From contig NW_019091431.1 in the NCBI RefSeq assembly GCF_001949145.1, positions 1,353,426-1,417,425 on the forward strand: a DNA stretch of 64,000 bases, given 5' to 3'. This DNA is from Acanthaster planci. Lineage: Eukaryota; Echinodermata; Asteroidea; Valvatida; Acanthasteridae. Within the stretch, counting starts at the first letter, position 1, and the number at the start of each line of letters is the position of its first letter. Both the position numbers and the translations under genes were made by a program. The notes below the pieces were generated by a model, which ran no database searches, was not told the origin of the DNA, and saw only the letters and a list, made by a program, of their open reading frames with translations. Positions 27,101-40,243 of the stretch are shown in pieces.

Positions 27101-27390
27101 ATTTGGAAAATCAAGGAATGCATTTTCTCTCCCAAGTTTCCCTTGTTTTAAAGGTCCACCAAAGGAAGTATAAACTTGTGAGCTACTCAACTTGTAGAAA
27201 GCAATTTTTTTTTAAATAAGTCACTATATAAAAGTTATTTTCTGTACTCTGTAATATGCAAATCATAGTCATGTATGTACATGCATGTGAAGAAAACTTG
27301 CTTTGTTTTCTCTGTTTATTTTTATGACAATATGAACACTAAAACCAATAAAACAAATGAAATATTGCACTAGAATGCTTTTTGTATTGT
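24117..27390 (+). other. Long 3' UTR of anosmin-1 with candidate polyadenylation signal
   Basis: No coding exon is seen after the anosmin stop at 24116. The sequence is AT-rich and non-repetitive. A clear AATAAA lies at 27347-27352, followed by a T- and GT-rich stretch (TTTTTGTATTGTACTG near 27378-27393) typical of a cleavage region. If used, it gives a 3' UTR of about 3.2 kb. Earlier variant signals may be used instead. The extent is an inference from sequence signals only. Confidence 0.4.
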
Positions 27391-29174
27391 ACTGATCTTT
27401 ATTACTTGAGTGTAAAACACTGTTGAAGAGAATGGTTTACGAGGTTCCTTGGGATAGTGTCTGAATATTGAACTGAGCCGCGGCAGTTAGTACTGAAAAA
27501 TCATGGTAAAGTAAGATTGGTCGAGGGATACAACAGTTTTAGCATCAATCTCGAACGTTATTACATGTAGTTTAAAATGTTAAAGAGCACTGCTAAGGAA
27601 AATAGGTTTCCTCTGATTTAATATTTTATCTGTTCAAATAAACATGGAAGCATCCAAATCGAAAGCAGTGCCATTTGTCTTCAGAGCTCAACTATAGCAA
27701 GCTAAAAAGGGATTTTCTTCCGTTCATGCCTGGATGTGAATTCTGAATGTAGATTCCGTCATTCGGAGAAAACGACCGGAACCCTGTGCAGGTATTAAAT
27801 AAATCCTTCTGCGTGGCATGCGTACTTTCTCGGTTTTCTCCGAATGACGCAATCTACTGCCATATTTATTTGAACAGATAAAATCAGAGAAATCATGTCT
27901 TCTTCAGAGTTGCTCTTTTTAATAAAATGATTATTGCAAAGTTCCATCTCCATTCACTTCATGTGTGTCATGCTTAATAAAGCAGCCCCATGCACTCAAC
28001 TGCATCCCTTTTCGTTCTTTACTCCCAGTTTATATTCTTTTTTCTCACAATTTTACACGAGTCTGTCGAATTGGGTTTTCAATACAACGAGATTTTATGG
28101 ACTCAAGAGGGCAGCAAACTTCCATGGAAACGGTCTCGACGCCACGATCTTAATTGCGAGACTGACACACTTGTACGTGGGGGAGTGGACTTTGATGTAA
28201 AAAATTCTGTTCAATATAAAGTAATGATTTCCAAACTGTCCTAGTTGCACTTTACTACTGTATTTAGTTTTAAAGAAAGACCTCAAGCATGTGCCAACTA
28301 CACGTCCCCTGTCACAAGGTGTACTTTATTTTATTTTGCTGCGTCTTTAGAGAATCCCTCATTTGAAAATATCGTTCAGTCCAATTTGTTAATGTGTAAA
28401 CTAAAAGTAATGGCGGTGAAGCTGCAGGGCCAGGGTGACTGAGATTTCAATGTATTTTTCAGGGTGGATTTTAGTGTTTTACGACTGAAAACCTGGCCCT
28501 GGTATTGCAGTATCAGGTACTTATAGCTTGGTGTCTTTCAGTAACGCCGACGAGACGCATGAGTTGTTAGTTAACTTGTAACTTATTCATGGGATGAGGA
28601 GTTCGAGTAGTATATCATACTATATCATATATGGACGTGACGGATGGTCCGAGCACGGGTCCGACTCCGAGTAAACTAACACTCACTAGTCTACAGCCAT
28701 TGCCATTTCAGTTCATAAAATCAAGCGGATGTTTAGTTATTTCTCCGGATATCCTGGATAAATCTTTTCAAAAGAAATCCCTATGAATCGGGACAGGGTC
28801 CAGTGTACAACGGAGGAGTATTCATCGGGCCCTGTTTATTACGGTTCTATGGTATACCCATGGAGGTAGGAAAAGATACCCTACTCCTAGCTGAGTGGGT
28901 CCTCACCCACTGTACTGGTCATGGGTCTTAGTTGTTCAGGAGAAAACACAAAATTAAAAAACACATCTGTGTTTAGACCAATAATAGGCAAGTTCCATTA
29001 TTTTTTGACGTGAGGAAAAGCTGTTTGTCCAGTTTAGAAACTAAGAAATGTGCTTTCTAAATCTAATTCCAAAAGTACAGTAGGTCTAGTTCTGTATTTT
29101 TTTCTTTTTTTTTCAGTGTCAAACAGGGCCCTAATTTACAATAAGTCTGCTAGTTTTTAGTGGACTCTGCAATA
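27391..29174. other. Intergenic region between anosmin-1 and ANKMY1
   Basis: Apart from the inverted repeat at 27611-27889, and a short dyad of CAGGGCCAGG with CCTGGCCCTG at about 28426-28504, no gene or RNA feature is supported. The ANKMY1 5' UTR and promoter should lie in the last part. No TATA box or clear initiator was recognised. The base before the ANKMY1 start is within a pyrimidine-rich stretch, and a further upstream non-coding exon cannot be excluded. Confidence 0.45.
27611..27889. repeat. Interrupted inverted repeat (fold-back or MITE-like)
   Basis: The left outer arm at 27611-27647 (CTCTGATTTAATATTTTATC...) pairs with the right outer arm at 27860-27889, which ends TTGAACAGATAAAATCAGAG. 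An inner pair follows: 27749-27773 (GTAGATTCCGTCATTCGGAG) with 27833-27857, whose complement is GTAGATTGCGTCATTCGGAG. On the right the two arm segments are adjacent. On the left they are separated by about 100 extra bases, as if another sequence inserted into the left arm. No coding potential. Confidence 0.6.
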
Positions 29175-32100
29175 ATGCCTTCCAAGCTTGAGTTCTACGT
29201 CTTTCCGCGCCTCAAGTCTGCCCAGCGCCAGGACTCCAACACCAACCACCATGACTACAAGAGCGGCGCTACCTTCAGTGGTCATCTGGACGGCATGAAG
29301 CGGGTCGGCCACGGCACCTTCCTGTGGCCGAATGGGGACCGCTACACGGGAGAGTATGCCGACAACCGGCGACAGGGCAAAGGGGAACAGACCTGGGCTG
29401 ATGGTGCCCGCTTCATAGGGCACTTTGTCAGGGACATGAGGCATGGTTACGGCGAACACACATGGGGAGATGGGGAGGTAGGCCTACATTGCTAGCCTGT
29501 TCTTTAGCAGCAGTTCCCTCTCATTTTTAACCACCTAAAGATGTGTAAAGTATTAACCTTCCTGCTTCAAAACCAAACAGGACAGTATTAACTTCATTCT
29601 AAAAGTAAAGAACAGACTTGTGACGACAAACTTCGTTATGCAGTATTTTAGATTTAATATCAAACCACAGTTTAGAACTTGATCTTAGAAAAGAAAGCAT
29701 TCCATTGAATTGTTATTGTGTGCGTGTTTTATAATGGAAACCTTGGACTTTTGTATTGATTGGAATGGACTCAGTGTCATTTTTATGTCTAGACTCTCAC
29801 CCAGATTTCTTGCATGACGTCTGACACTCTTGGTTTTTTTCATTACTTCAGAAATACCGGTCTTGGCTTATTTGCTTTCCATTTTTCCAACTCTCTCATT
29901 CAGAGCTACAAAGGGGACTATTTCAAGGATTACAGGCATGGTCAAGGCACTTACATCTGGCCAGACGGCTCCAAATTTACAGGGACCTTCTATCAGGATG
30001 CTAAAGAAGGCTACGGAGTATTTATTTCTGCCAGTGGGAACAAATTTGAGGTGAACCAAAGCATGCTGGAGAACGAGTGCATAATATACCTAAGACAGTA
30101 ACTGAAATTTCCATTCTTTAACTTTTCCCATCAATTATATACTGAACAACAATTCAGAGTTGACTACACTCTGGGTGAGTTTCTCCAAACAAGTATAAAA
30201 GCGAACAATGTTCACATTTTACCATATTTTCTAGGGTCTGTACAAAGACGGTGAAAGGCTGGGGCCAGGAGTTCTAACGTACACTGACGGCCACCAGGAT
30301 GTGGGCTTGTGGCACAAAGAGAGACTGGTAAAACTCTGCACGCCGATAGGAGATGCCTTCACCATGCGAGATCATCCGGAGTTTGATTACGACCCAGTCG
30401 AGCATCAGATGACAATTAATATGCACCAGAAAGGAACGGCCCAGGTTGGACAAACTAGTGGAGCATCACTTTAAGTTTTTTTTTGACTATTTATGCAAGA
30501 CTTGAAGTTATGCAAGACATCAGTTGCAAAGGTTCACGTGTATGATCTAGTAAGGACTAGTAAACTAACAACAGTTGACAGAACGCGGTTCACACTGCAG
30601 TCAACTGTGGTGGAAGACAAGGTTTGCCACCTTCAACACGATGGAGTTACGAGTTTGCTCTAACTAAGCTCATCTTGCAAGTAAATGAGGAGAAAAGAAG
30701 ATGATTGATTGAATTTCTTGTACATGCCTCTTTTCTTTGTAGTTGGTGAACGGCTTGTCTTTACAGTCAGATGGATCAGGTGATGCCACCGACAGCATGC
30801 GGGACACCATGGAGAGACTCTCTAGGACTTCCTTCTCAACCGACTTTGAGACTTTTCTCCCAAGCAGACAGGAAAGTGTGGATCTCTTGACGTTGGAGTA
30901 CGACAAAGAGGAATACGACCAAGCCTTCTTCAAGAAGGTCAGAAAACTTAATCAGAAGAAATGTGATGCCATATGCAAGGCAAAGATAAAAGGTCTGAGG
31001 TTTGGTATAATTTTTTGAGTCTTGTTTTTTTTACCATGCAGAACTCTTGCCCAGAAGGTGACGGGTCAACAGAGGTCATTGCCCTCAACAACACTCCATT
31101 TTTCATCAACATTCAGAGGCATGTTTATAAGCACCGGGCCTGCAAGAAGGAGGTGTCTTTCTCTGTGATGAAAATTTTACATGGTAAGTACTAAAGCCCG
31201 ACACACTGGCTCTGTGGCAAAAAAATCTGAGTGTTCCATCTTTTCTGATTCTGCAACTTGCCTCACTTTTAACTTATCTTCAAATTCAAAGTTACTTTCT
31301 AAATTTACTCTTCACTTAGGCCCACAGTAGACTGGATGCCTTTTGAAGGCGTCACAGAGATATGATTGAAAACTTTGAAATACCAGGATTGAAAAAGTTT
31401 CATTCTTGATAATTCTGTATCTTTTTTTTTCAAGGTGATCGTGGAAAGCATGGAAAGGTGGGTCCCATCGAGGATAATTCCCAACAGCTCCTTCAGGCTG
31501 CAGCCGCTGGCGATCAGCATACAGTGCACTCATTCCTCATGCAGGGTGCCAGCAGTGCTAATGTGGCCGATAAGCAGGGTCATACAGCCCTCCTAGGTGC
31601 TGCGGTAAGCAAAAGTGCTAATAAATTGTAATCATCAATCAAAGTCGAATGGAATGAAAGTTTTTCTTGAAATTGAAAGGAAGGGCTGCATGTGTGAGTA
31701 GAATAAATCATCATAACGCCTAACAGTGTATGTTCCTCTGTTTTGAGGAAAAATGATTATTGTTTCCTTTAGGTTAATATGCACACTGACATCATTAACA
31801 CCATATTGGACAATGGTGCCAATGTCAACCAGCTGAATGACGAGGGTTTGTCTGCACTAGTCGCTTGCCATATGCTCTTCTACCCTACCACATCTTTCCA
31901 GTATAACATCGCCGAACGTTACCTCCCCTTTCCTGAAAATGAAGCAATCCATAGCCTGACTCTCTGCCCAATCAAACCGGCTATGAGTGAGAGAAGCGGG
32001 AGTGCCTATTCAAGTAAGGGTGGAGACTCTCATTCTGTGGCTAGTCTCAAGACCAAAACCAGAATTGAGCCTTCTGAAGAGTGCGAAGATGATGATGAAG

Positions 32101-35100
32101 AGATAGATGATGGTGACCATGACGATGAGGATGAAGTCGAGGATGAGGGTCTGGATGACAGAGGGCCGTTTGAAGCACCGACCGGTGACAACCAGGAGGG
32201 GGACCTTGGCACCAGAGCTGAGGAGGACCGGATACCGAGCACAGTGCCCCGCGACTTTGAGTCAGACACCACAGTGGTGAATTATGGGATTGAAGTCACC
32301 GAGGATCTGGTGGAGAGGAGTGCCACTGTATTGAGTCATAACAGACGGATTGTCAGTGGAAGAGACTCCAGTTGTAGTGAGCCCAACATGGACCAGGCTC
32401 GGCTCAGAGCCATCATGAAGGCAGAGTAAGTACAACACAGAGCCAGGAACATTTGTAGAGAGATCACTGCCTAGAGTACAAGAGCCTTCCCAAGTTTAAA
32501 ATGTTCACTCAGACTCTGTTTTTGTTTTGCAAATGCAGCATTTTCAAAGTGATGTTTCCTAAATTGTGGGGTATCTGGATTGGAACCCAACTCGGTTGTG
32601 AGAAATGTCATCATTCCCACTTTTGAATAAGGTTTTGGAGCCTTGCCCAATTTTGTGTCTTTTCCTGTAGCCCGTACATGTAGTAGGTTTCTGTTTAGGG
32701 GTTACTGTAAATAGCACAGGTCCGCCCCTGCAGTTGGTGAGCTCATAGGTGGTGATCTTGTAGCATTGGACAGAGTGTCCATTAGCATGGAACTGGGTGT
32801 TCAGTATCAGCGTTCTGTATTGCTCTCTCGTTCCCTAGGCATGCGAACATGGAAGCCACAATCCGTCTTTTGCTGAAGCGCGGCGCAGACCCTAATGCAT
32901 CCTCGGTGCCCATGCCAGTCATCTTCTTTGCCATCAAGGCTGCTGATGTCAACGCAGTACAGGCCTTACTGGAGAAGGGTGCATATACTGATATTAGACT
33001 GTCCCACAAGGTTCGTCAAGACTTGCATCCTTTGTCCGTATATAAACCTTTTATGATGCTGAGAGAAGATGAAATGTCTCCAATGACTTTGTTTGCCTCG
33101 TGATTTCCCTTGCAGAAAGAGGGTCTGGCACCCTTGCACATAGCCAGTGCAATCCGTGGGGAAGATGGAGTACAGATCACCAGACTACTCCTGGGAGCAG
33201 GTGCTCATCCGAATGTTCGTTCCCAAGACAATGACTTAGAACACGAAGAGGTCAGTTTAGAGTTTACCAGAAACAGGGGTGTGAGAATTCAGCTTTTTAG
33301 CTGATATCAGCTATTTTTGTTTAGATATTGACCCAGAATTTCAGCTTTTTTGTACACCTGGTCTGTACAAAAGTATGGGAACCTCACACCCCTGCAGAAA
33401 TTATACATCTCAGATGAAATTCATTCTGAAAAGTTTCTTAATATTTCCTGTATTTTTCCGTTCACTTGAAAATTAAATGTTGAAGCCGCTTTTCAAAAGC
33501 ACAAGTAAGTATTAATTAGAGGTTCTCCCTTGTCATCAGGACATCTTGCCTGGTAGTGCTAATCCAGTAAAGATACGACCAGGTCTGGATGAGAGTGTAT
33601 CAGTCCTTCTGCATGAACTAGAAGAGAGGGGTGAGCACAAGGGTGGACGGACCCCATTACACATTGCCTGCGACAGAGATGACAACGATGAGGTCAGTGA
33701 AATAAACTGCTATTAGAGAGAGAATCACTTTTGGCCTTCTAGCCGTTGATCCTGTTTCACCACAACAGCCTTCTTAAATCAGAAAATAGAATTCACTCCA
33801 TTCACCCCTGAAGGGAAATGAATGGTCTGTCGTCATAATCAATTGTGTTGTTATTATTAATGGAATAAATACAATATGTCTTCTTATTACTTTCAGCTTG
33901 CAAGACAAGTTGTTCATCTTCTATTGGAGCACGGCGCCAATCCCAATGTGCTTTGCTGCGGGCAGTCACCACTCTCATTGGCCATCGCCAGCGGCAACGA
34001 TCTGGTGGGATGTCCCAAATCATTTCTCATATTTGTATCTTTGTTCCAAAAGAGACCCTCACTGCTTTTGGCCCATTTCAACTTTCGAATCGAAATTTTT
34101 TAGTTTTGTTTTTAAATTTTGTGTTGTGTGCTTTCTTCACAGGCTATTGATGAGCTGTTATCCTACGATGCAAACCCAAGTCTTCCTCTTGGTACTGGCA
34201 TTGGCAGTGCCTTGTGCGTTTCAGCCAACACGGCCTACGAGTTCAGAAGAACACCACAACAGCGGATAGCCCTGGTAAGTCAGCAAATATATTCTATTCT
34301 TTGTGTGTACAAAGGCAGGATTTTTTTTGTACTGCTTTCTTTTCAAATTGTGACCCACTGATGAGTTACTTTGCTGTTTGTCTCCCTGCAGATTGATAAG
34401 CTGGTGAAGGCAGGAGCCAATATCTTAGCACCCATACAGGTGGGAGGGAAAAAAGTGATGGGAACAGCCGTGGATTATGCTTACTGGATGTTCAATCAGG
34501 TTAGCAGTTTGTTGATACCTGTTAGTTATGTTGGTTGTGATTGGTTGGTGTGCTGCTAAGCAACGCTTGTTCACCTTGACACTGGCTTTGCTCATTCTCT
34601 TTGCTCGTTCAGTGACAATCACTGTTGATTCATCCTGTTATCTCCATCTCCTAGGATCGTCGCATAGCACACATGCCTTATCATGCCCTGACGCACTCAG
34701 AACGAGACACTTACAATGCTAGACGCAAGCTCCTAGCTCACCTGGGGGACATACTGCGAGAAGCGGCCGTCAGGAGAGAGCGAGAGAGACTGGAGATGGA
34801 AGAATTAGGTGGAGTCAGGAGTAAGTTGCTTGAGACTGGCGTTGCTGACTCTTGTTCCTGGCCAATGATCTTGCCATAAGAGAACGCTTAGAATTGGATC
34901 AGCACTCAACCTTAAACTTTGTCAGGGTTTCTAAATATCTTGTTTGAATGCTTCCTTGTATGCATTGATCTTACGTTTGTGTTATAGCTTTTTTTGCAAA
35001 TGATATCCATCTGTCCTTAATTGCCATCGTTTAGAAGGATCCTAATTTTTGTTTTATCACAGGTACAAGCCCTAGTCAAGGCTTTCTGTACACTGGTGCC

Positions 35101-38100
35101 GGTGCCAAACCCCAGCAGGAGGGCACCAGCCGACCCAAAACTCTCAGGCAAGGGGCTAGGGGTGAGAGCCCCACCCCGAGGAGTGCTGAGGGCGGAGAGG
35201 GCGGCAAACAGGTGGCCTTCAGGTCAATCACTAAGGACAGCTTAGGGTTAGAGCAACCCCTAGTGGACAAGGATGACAATGGTACAGTCAGGTCAGTTCA
35301 GATATCTCCGAGAATTGAAGGGGGTCCACGAGGAATGTGACCCTCATTGTGTATAGTCTCTGCTATGATTTGTTAGTTCACTTAAAGCTTCTCTGTAATA
35401 ACATAATAAGCGATCTGTTTTCCAGCCAAGTATGTGACAGGGTCTTGAAAAACCAAGCCCATCTCGGAAATCGAAAAGAAAAATTTGGACTAGAGAACGG
35501 CAGCATATATTTACTGCATGAAATACTGTGGACTAAAATTGTCTCCTTGGGACATTAAAAGACATTTGAATTTCAATATGGTAGTAAAGATTGGTTAAGT
35601 ATTTGAAATTCAATTTTCACGCATCATTCCAAAAGTTTTCATTTTCCACAGAATGAATTCTTACAAAATCTGTTTGCATAATAGACCTAAATTGAAAAGT
35701 TAACTTTCCAGCCTCGTTTGGTTTGTTTTCTTGTTTTGAATTCAGAAGAATCTATCTGGTTTGTGGGCTGCCTTACCAGTAACATTCATCCTCATGCACT
35801 AACATTTCTCTTGGCTTTTTAATCTCTTTCTTGTTACCGCTTGCATGCTTCGCATTTCCAGGAGGCAAATCCGCAGGTAAACCAGCCCCTTTGAAAGTGT
35901 GCTTTTCACCCAAAATGCCGAGAAGAAAGAAAGAAATCAGATTGTTTTTTCCCCCCATAATGTGTGGTCAGAGAGTTTTGGAGATGATGCCCCCCTTTTA
36001 TTGGCCTTGCCCCTCCCTCTTTCTTTCCCAAGTTTCGACCACAGTGAGACCATCCTTCTCCTAATGACCATCTAGCTCTACTTTTTGGGGATTTTGGGGG
36101 GCTTATTTTCATATCCAAAAGTGTACCCAGTTTTTGTCTGTTTGATTTTGAAGGACTAGGACTTACACATTTCTGAAGCCTGATTTTTATTGTATTTCCT
36201 CATTTTACACCCAGTAGGTACTAAATTTTTCAGGCTTTATGATGTTGTTATAGACCTTTTGTCAATACTTGAAAAGAACAAAGATGTTTTTAACTAAGGG
36301 GTACTTGCTGGAGTTAAAATTCCTACAGCGTATCCAAAATTAATCTGATTTACATTCCTGCAAAGAATTTTCAGCACTGTGTGTTTGCTTAATTGATCAG
36401 TGGATAACTTTAATTTCAAGTCACGGTGTTAGGATTTCCCCTGGGTCATTCTGTCAGAAAGAATAAGACCAGACTTGTAGCAGCTTGCCAGGGTTTGCAC
36501 TCAAAACAAATCCTCCTTTTGTTTTAGCCTGCCTAGCCATATAACGTATTATTCCTCCGTTTTTCCACATTTTCCATTTTCAAACACACTTTCTACCTGC
36601 ATGATACCCCAAATATCAATGCTCTGTGGCCACACTGGTTGAACCTGGCCCTCTGCCCACCCTTGCGTCCACCGTCTTATCACACCACCCGCACCTTTGT
36701 GTCTTTCCTCCATGGAAACAGTGACACCACTGTTCTAACAGTTGATGTAAAGGGCTTCAACACGCAGGCCGTCAAACGGCTTTTACAGACGAAGAAGTTA
36801 CGCCACAGGTTGGGTTCTGAACAATATATTTTTTATCTTTTGGCTTTTCGCTGCATGGAGTGGAGCTAATCTGCACCTGTGTGTGAACCGTAGTCACATA
36901 GATTCGGTTTGAATTTCCCTTTTTAAACGTAGACCTCTTATTTAGACCTTACCATCGCCAGGACTTGTTGAATGAGAGCCACCAACATCAAGTGTGAAGT
37001 AAATACAAAACCAAGTACACGTCAACTGTGATTTGGATGTTCTGTAAAGGCATTGAGTCTAATGATATAGAGAGTATATGAAAACTGAATACGGTGATCA
37101 AACTACAATTTGTGTTCAACGTTTGCAGCAAGCTTTGCGCAAACATGCCTTCTGTTAAGTGTTTGAAATTTATACCCAGACTTCAAGTCTTGTTGAGATT
37201 TACTCTGGTACCAATTGATGTATTTAACCTGTTTTGCCAGAGTTAGTAATGCCATGTCTAGTTTACTGAACATCTCACACGTGACTCCATCTTCCTGTAA
37301 AACAGTTGCTATCATTAACAGCCTGGTAGCTCATGCTTGATTGTATCTTTTCCATTCATTCTCTAATTCCATTAACTTTCCGATGTTAGACATCATTGGA
37401 GAGGTGAAAGAACGCATGCCAGGTGATATGAAACACCACTTCAATTTTACACCCCTCGCCATAGCGCACAATGCACGCTGTGTGATCTGCCAACAACATT
37501 ATGCAATCAATACCATTCCTGTCATGTTTATGTGAACTTTTGTGTACATTTGTTACAGTATTTAATAGTGATTTTGCATTAATTTGTTAAGTGTTTTTTA
37601 ACCAAGAGCATTCATTACAGAGTATTCAAATGCCAGTTTTTGTCTCCACTGCAGCACAATTGGAGTGTAGTTATCACAGTAACATGCAGTGTTTTTTTGT
37701 CAATATGCAGCACAGACATTGTTTGAAGTCACCTGGTCAAGGCAGTGTTGCGTAGGGATCATTCCAGAAATCAGGGATCCAAAAGTGTGACATGTTACAT
37801 CTGGCCTTTGTTATTTGATATGGAAATATCACCAGAATTGATTTCAACAAATTACTATTTGTTTGACGGGTAGTTTGCATTCATTCTTCACTCTTGGGAA
37901 TTAGAAAATGTGTTCTGAACTTATAAAATAATATGTCAGATGTGACAGGGGCACCAAAAAAAATGGACCCCTTATTTCTGAAAGTAGTCAAGTCATGTAT
38001 TGTCTGAGTGTCAAATTCACCGCCTGTATTTAACTGATTTGGAGGGAACAAAGATAGAAAACAATGGACTAAATAAATTTCAAACTTCAGACACTGCATG

Positions 38101-40243
38101 TTTTGTGAAGAAATAAGGTTTAAGGAAAAAATACTTCAAAAGTGCTAGATTGAGTACATTATGAGAATTTTTTAATCATGAAAACTTTATTTTCTTTACA
38201 CAGTGATGGTATGAAGCCATTTCACTTTTCAATCTTACCTTTGTGCCTTTACCTTCCATTGCCCATGTTCTGGAGCTTCTGTTCTCTCCTAACTATTCCA
38301 ATATTTGACAATGAACTTGGCACTCAAAAAGTACTTGACTACAACTCTTGCTCAAGGCGAGAAGCAAAATATGTGTTTTGGTCTTTGACAAATATTGCCT
38401 TTAGAAAAATCCCCCAATAAAGCTGTGCGTTTGTCAAAAAAAAACACATTTAATTTAAATCAGAATAGATGTGCCATATTCTTTGTCTAGACGTAGAATT
38501 CACTAAACAAAATTAGGTTTAGTTTAGTATTTTTTGTTTCATGTTTGCAGCAGTGGACTCTAGACATTGGTTTCGCACAAGTATACATAGAAAATCTCAG
38601 CCACATTGTAGCTTTGCTAGGCAGGACGTTCGATTTGCAGCACTTAAGTTCAGGTGTGGCACAATAACTCTTTCTCATTGGACACATTGCAACTGCGTGT
38701 ATAACACGAACAGGTGCGTGCAGTGTGCAAAATGTTTGAGACTCGCGAGTGTACTGATCCAGATATGTTTGAAATACAGCACCGCTGATGTGCGTCGCGA
38801 AAATTGAAGTAAAAAATGCCGATGCACATAGTAATCTTCAGGAAGTGACGTTATTTGAGAGAGACCTAGACTCCATGTAAACAGCAAGTGTGCAGTTGCT
38901 TGCAGTGTACATCTTCAGATATGCCTAGCTGGTTGTAAAACCTGAGGGAGTGGATGCTGAAATGAAATTGATGACTCTGGACATGAGTGAAATTGTTTCA
39001 TGGGGGTGGGATCAATTCCTGAACCATCAGGGTTAAAGTCACAAAGTTATTTTAGAGTACAAGTAGACGAATAGTTTTGTTAAATAGAGTAAACATTTCA
39101 ATTTGTTAGTTTTGAGTATATTTGTTCACTTTTATATTAGTAGTGTTCACTAGTATATTTTACATTATTGAAATTCATGTAGCAGCATTGTAGTGAGTGC
39201 AGGTGAGAGACGTTGAATAGTAGTGACAAGTTGGCCATGCTGTAGGAAACGGTTGAATGTGGTACAGAGAATGATTGTCTTTCGTCAAGTCTCACTGTCT
39301 CATTTCCCCCTTACTCACAGGAAGCCTCTATTCAAATATTGTTATGAGTGTGGACGCTGTTTAGGCGTGCGGCTGTCGGCCTGCACCCGATGCAAGGAGG
39401 TATACTACTGTAGCAAAGCCTGTAAGATCAAGGCGTGGAATGCTCGGCACAAGGAAGAGTGCATCCGAATAGGAGGTACGCTGAATACCACATTAGCTCA
39501 TTTGGGACTAAGATTTTTCCATTGATTTGTCAGTTTATCCTAGTTAGGTGCGGCCTATGTCTGATGTCTGAAGTCCCTAAAATTATGCAGCTTCATTTTT
39601 TGTAACATTCTGAGAATCTGCCAGATGCATGGGGACTTTTTCAATCTCATGCGATGTATGCCAAGTTAAGAGTGGTCAAGTAGTGTTGAGAATATACATC
39701 GGAGTACTTAAAATGCTTCCCATAACACTTTGAATGCTATGCTCAGGTACTTCATAAGCACGTCCATGGGATAGAAATGGTTTGTCTTTGCACATCATTG
39801 CAGGACGTAGCAGTCGGAGCCCAAGTCCGATAAGTAAGACAACTACTGGTGCAGCAGGCTCTGGGACCAATGCAAACCATGCACGTCCATCCGACAACAC
39901 TGCAGCTGCCAATGTCATGACAACAGGAAAGTGGAACCTGAATGGCTCAGCTGGCAGGTCAGGAGGTCAAAAGCCCATCAAAGGTCAAACAAGCTTAAGT
40001 GTCAAAGGTCAGGGTGGTAAGAGCCAACCTGGTGCAACCACTAAGGCTCAGGGGTCAAAGGGGCAGGATACCATCTTAGTGCTCAAGGGTGTTAATAAAG
40101 GGCCAGGGGTCAAAGGTACACCAGCAGGGTCAGTGAGTGGAGGGAAAGGTGTGGTTGGAGGGGGAAGTTTGAGTTCCAAGACAAGCACAGGGGATGAATA
40201 CAACATAAAGAAGGACGTCACAGAGAATTACAGCTTTAATTGA
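29175..40243 (+). CDS. ANKMY1: Ankyrin repeat and MYND domain-containing protein 1 (ANKMY1)
   Basis: Likely a cytoplasmic scaffold; MORN/ankyrin/MYND proteins are often linked to cilia. Exons: 29175-29477, 29904-30050, 30235-30444, 30743-30937, 31042-31183, 31435-31604, 31773-32425, 32839-33010, 33116-33250, 33540-33692, 33897-34004, 34143-34274, 34392-34499, 34655-34820, 35063-35291, 36722-36808, 39321-39475, 39804-40243. They join to 3705 bases, 1234 residues; human is about 940. Residues 30-180 hold MORN repeats ([38 protein letters not shown]). Ankyrin repeats span about 340-880 (GADPN, GANPN, GAHPN), with an acidic insert at about 480-505. The MYND finger (about 1043-1080) has CYEC, CTRC, CSKAC and HKEEC. 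The tail is Gly/Lys/Ser-rich. The start is the first ATG before the MORN repeats. Least certain are the donors at 30444 and 35291 and the acceptor at 36722. Confidence 0.9.
33274..33394. mobile_element. 121-bp MITE with perfect 12-bp ends and 6-bp target duplication
   Basis: The element opens CAGGGGTGTGAG (33274-33285) and closes CTCACACCCCTG (33383-33394), a perfect 12-bp terminal inverted repeat. It is flanked on both sides by CAGAAA (33268-33273 and 33395-33400), a 6-bp target-site duplication. The interior carries CAGCTTTTTAGCTGA and TTTTTTGTACACC. It sits in the ANKMY1 intron, 23 bases after the donor that follows 33250. The CAGGG-type end recalls hAT elements, but hAT duplications are usually 8 bp, so the superfamily is left open. 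A degraded relative lies at 6926-7075. Confidence 0.8.
37752..37990 (+). mobile_element. MITE family A, copy 2, ANKMY1 intron
   Basis: This copy reads TTCCAGAAATCAGGGATCCA at its left end, then TGTTACATCTGGCC and GATATGGAAATATCACCAG. It continues with TTGGGAATTAGAAAATGTG and finishes TGTCAGATGTGACAGGGGC...GGACCCCTTATTTCTG. That order is the complement of the copy in the anosmin intron (21580-21833). The ends are inverted repeats of each other (CAGAAATCAGGG against CAGAAATAAGGGG). The outermost bases are more diverged than in copy 1, so the boundaries are approximate. It has no coding capacity. Confidence 0.7.

Noticed and set aside
37389-37535. Possible extra ANKMY1 exon ([18 protein letters not shown]...)
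   Set aside because: An acceptor-like AG precedes it, but it has no clear donor, ends in a stop, and the flanking exons 36808 and 39321 already join in phase to give an unbroken sequence into the MYND finger.
37341-38807. Several frames of 60-90 codons in the ANKMY1 intron
   Set aside because: They overlap MITE family A copy 2 or AT-rich intron and lack splice sites or homology.
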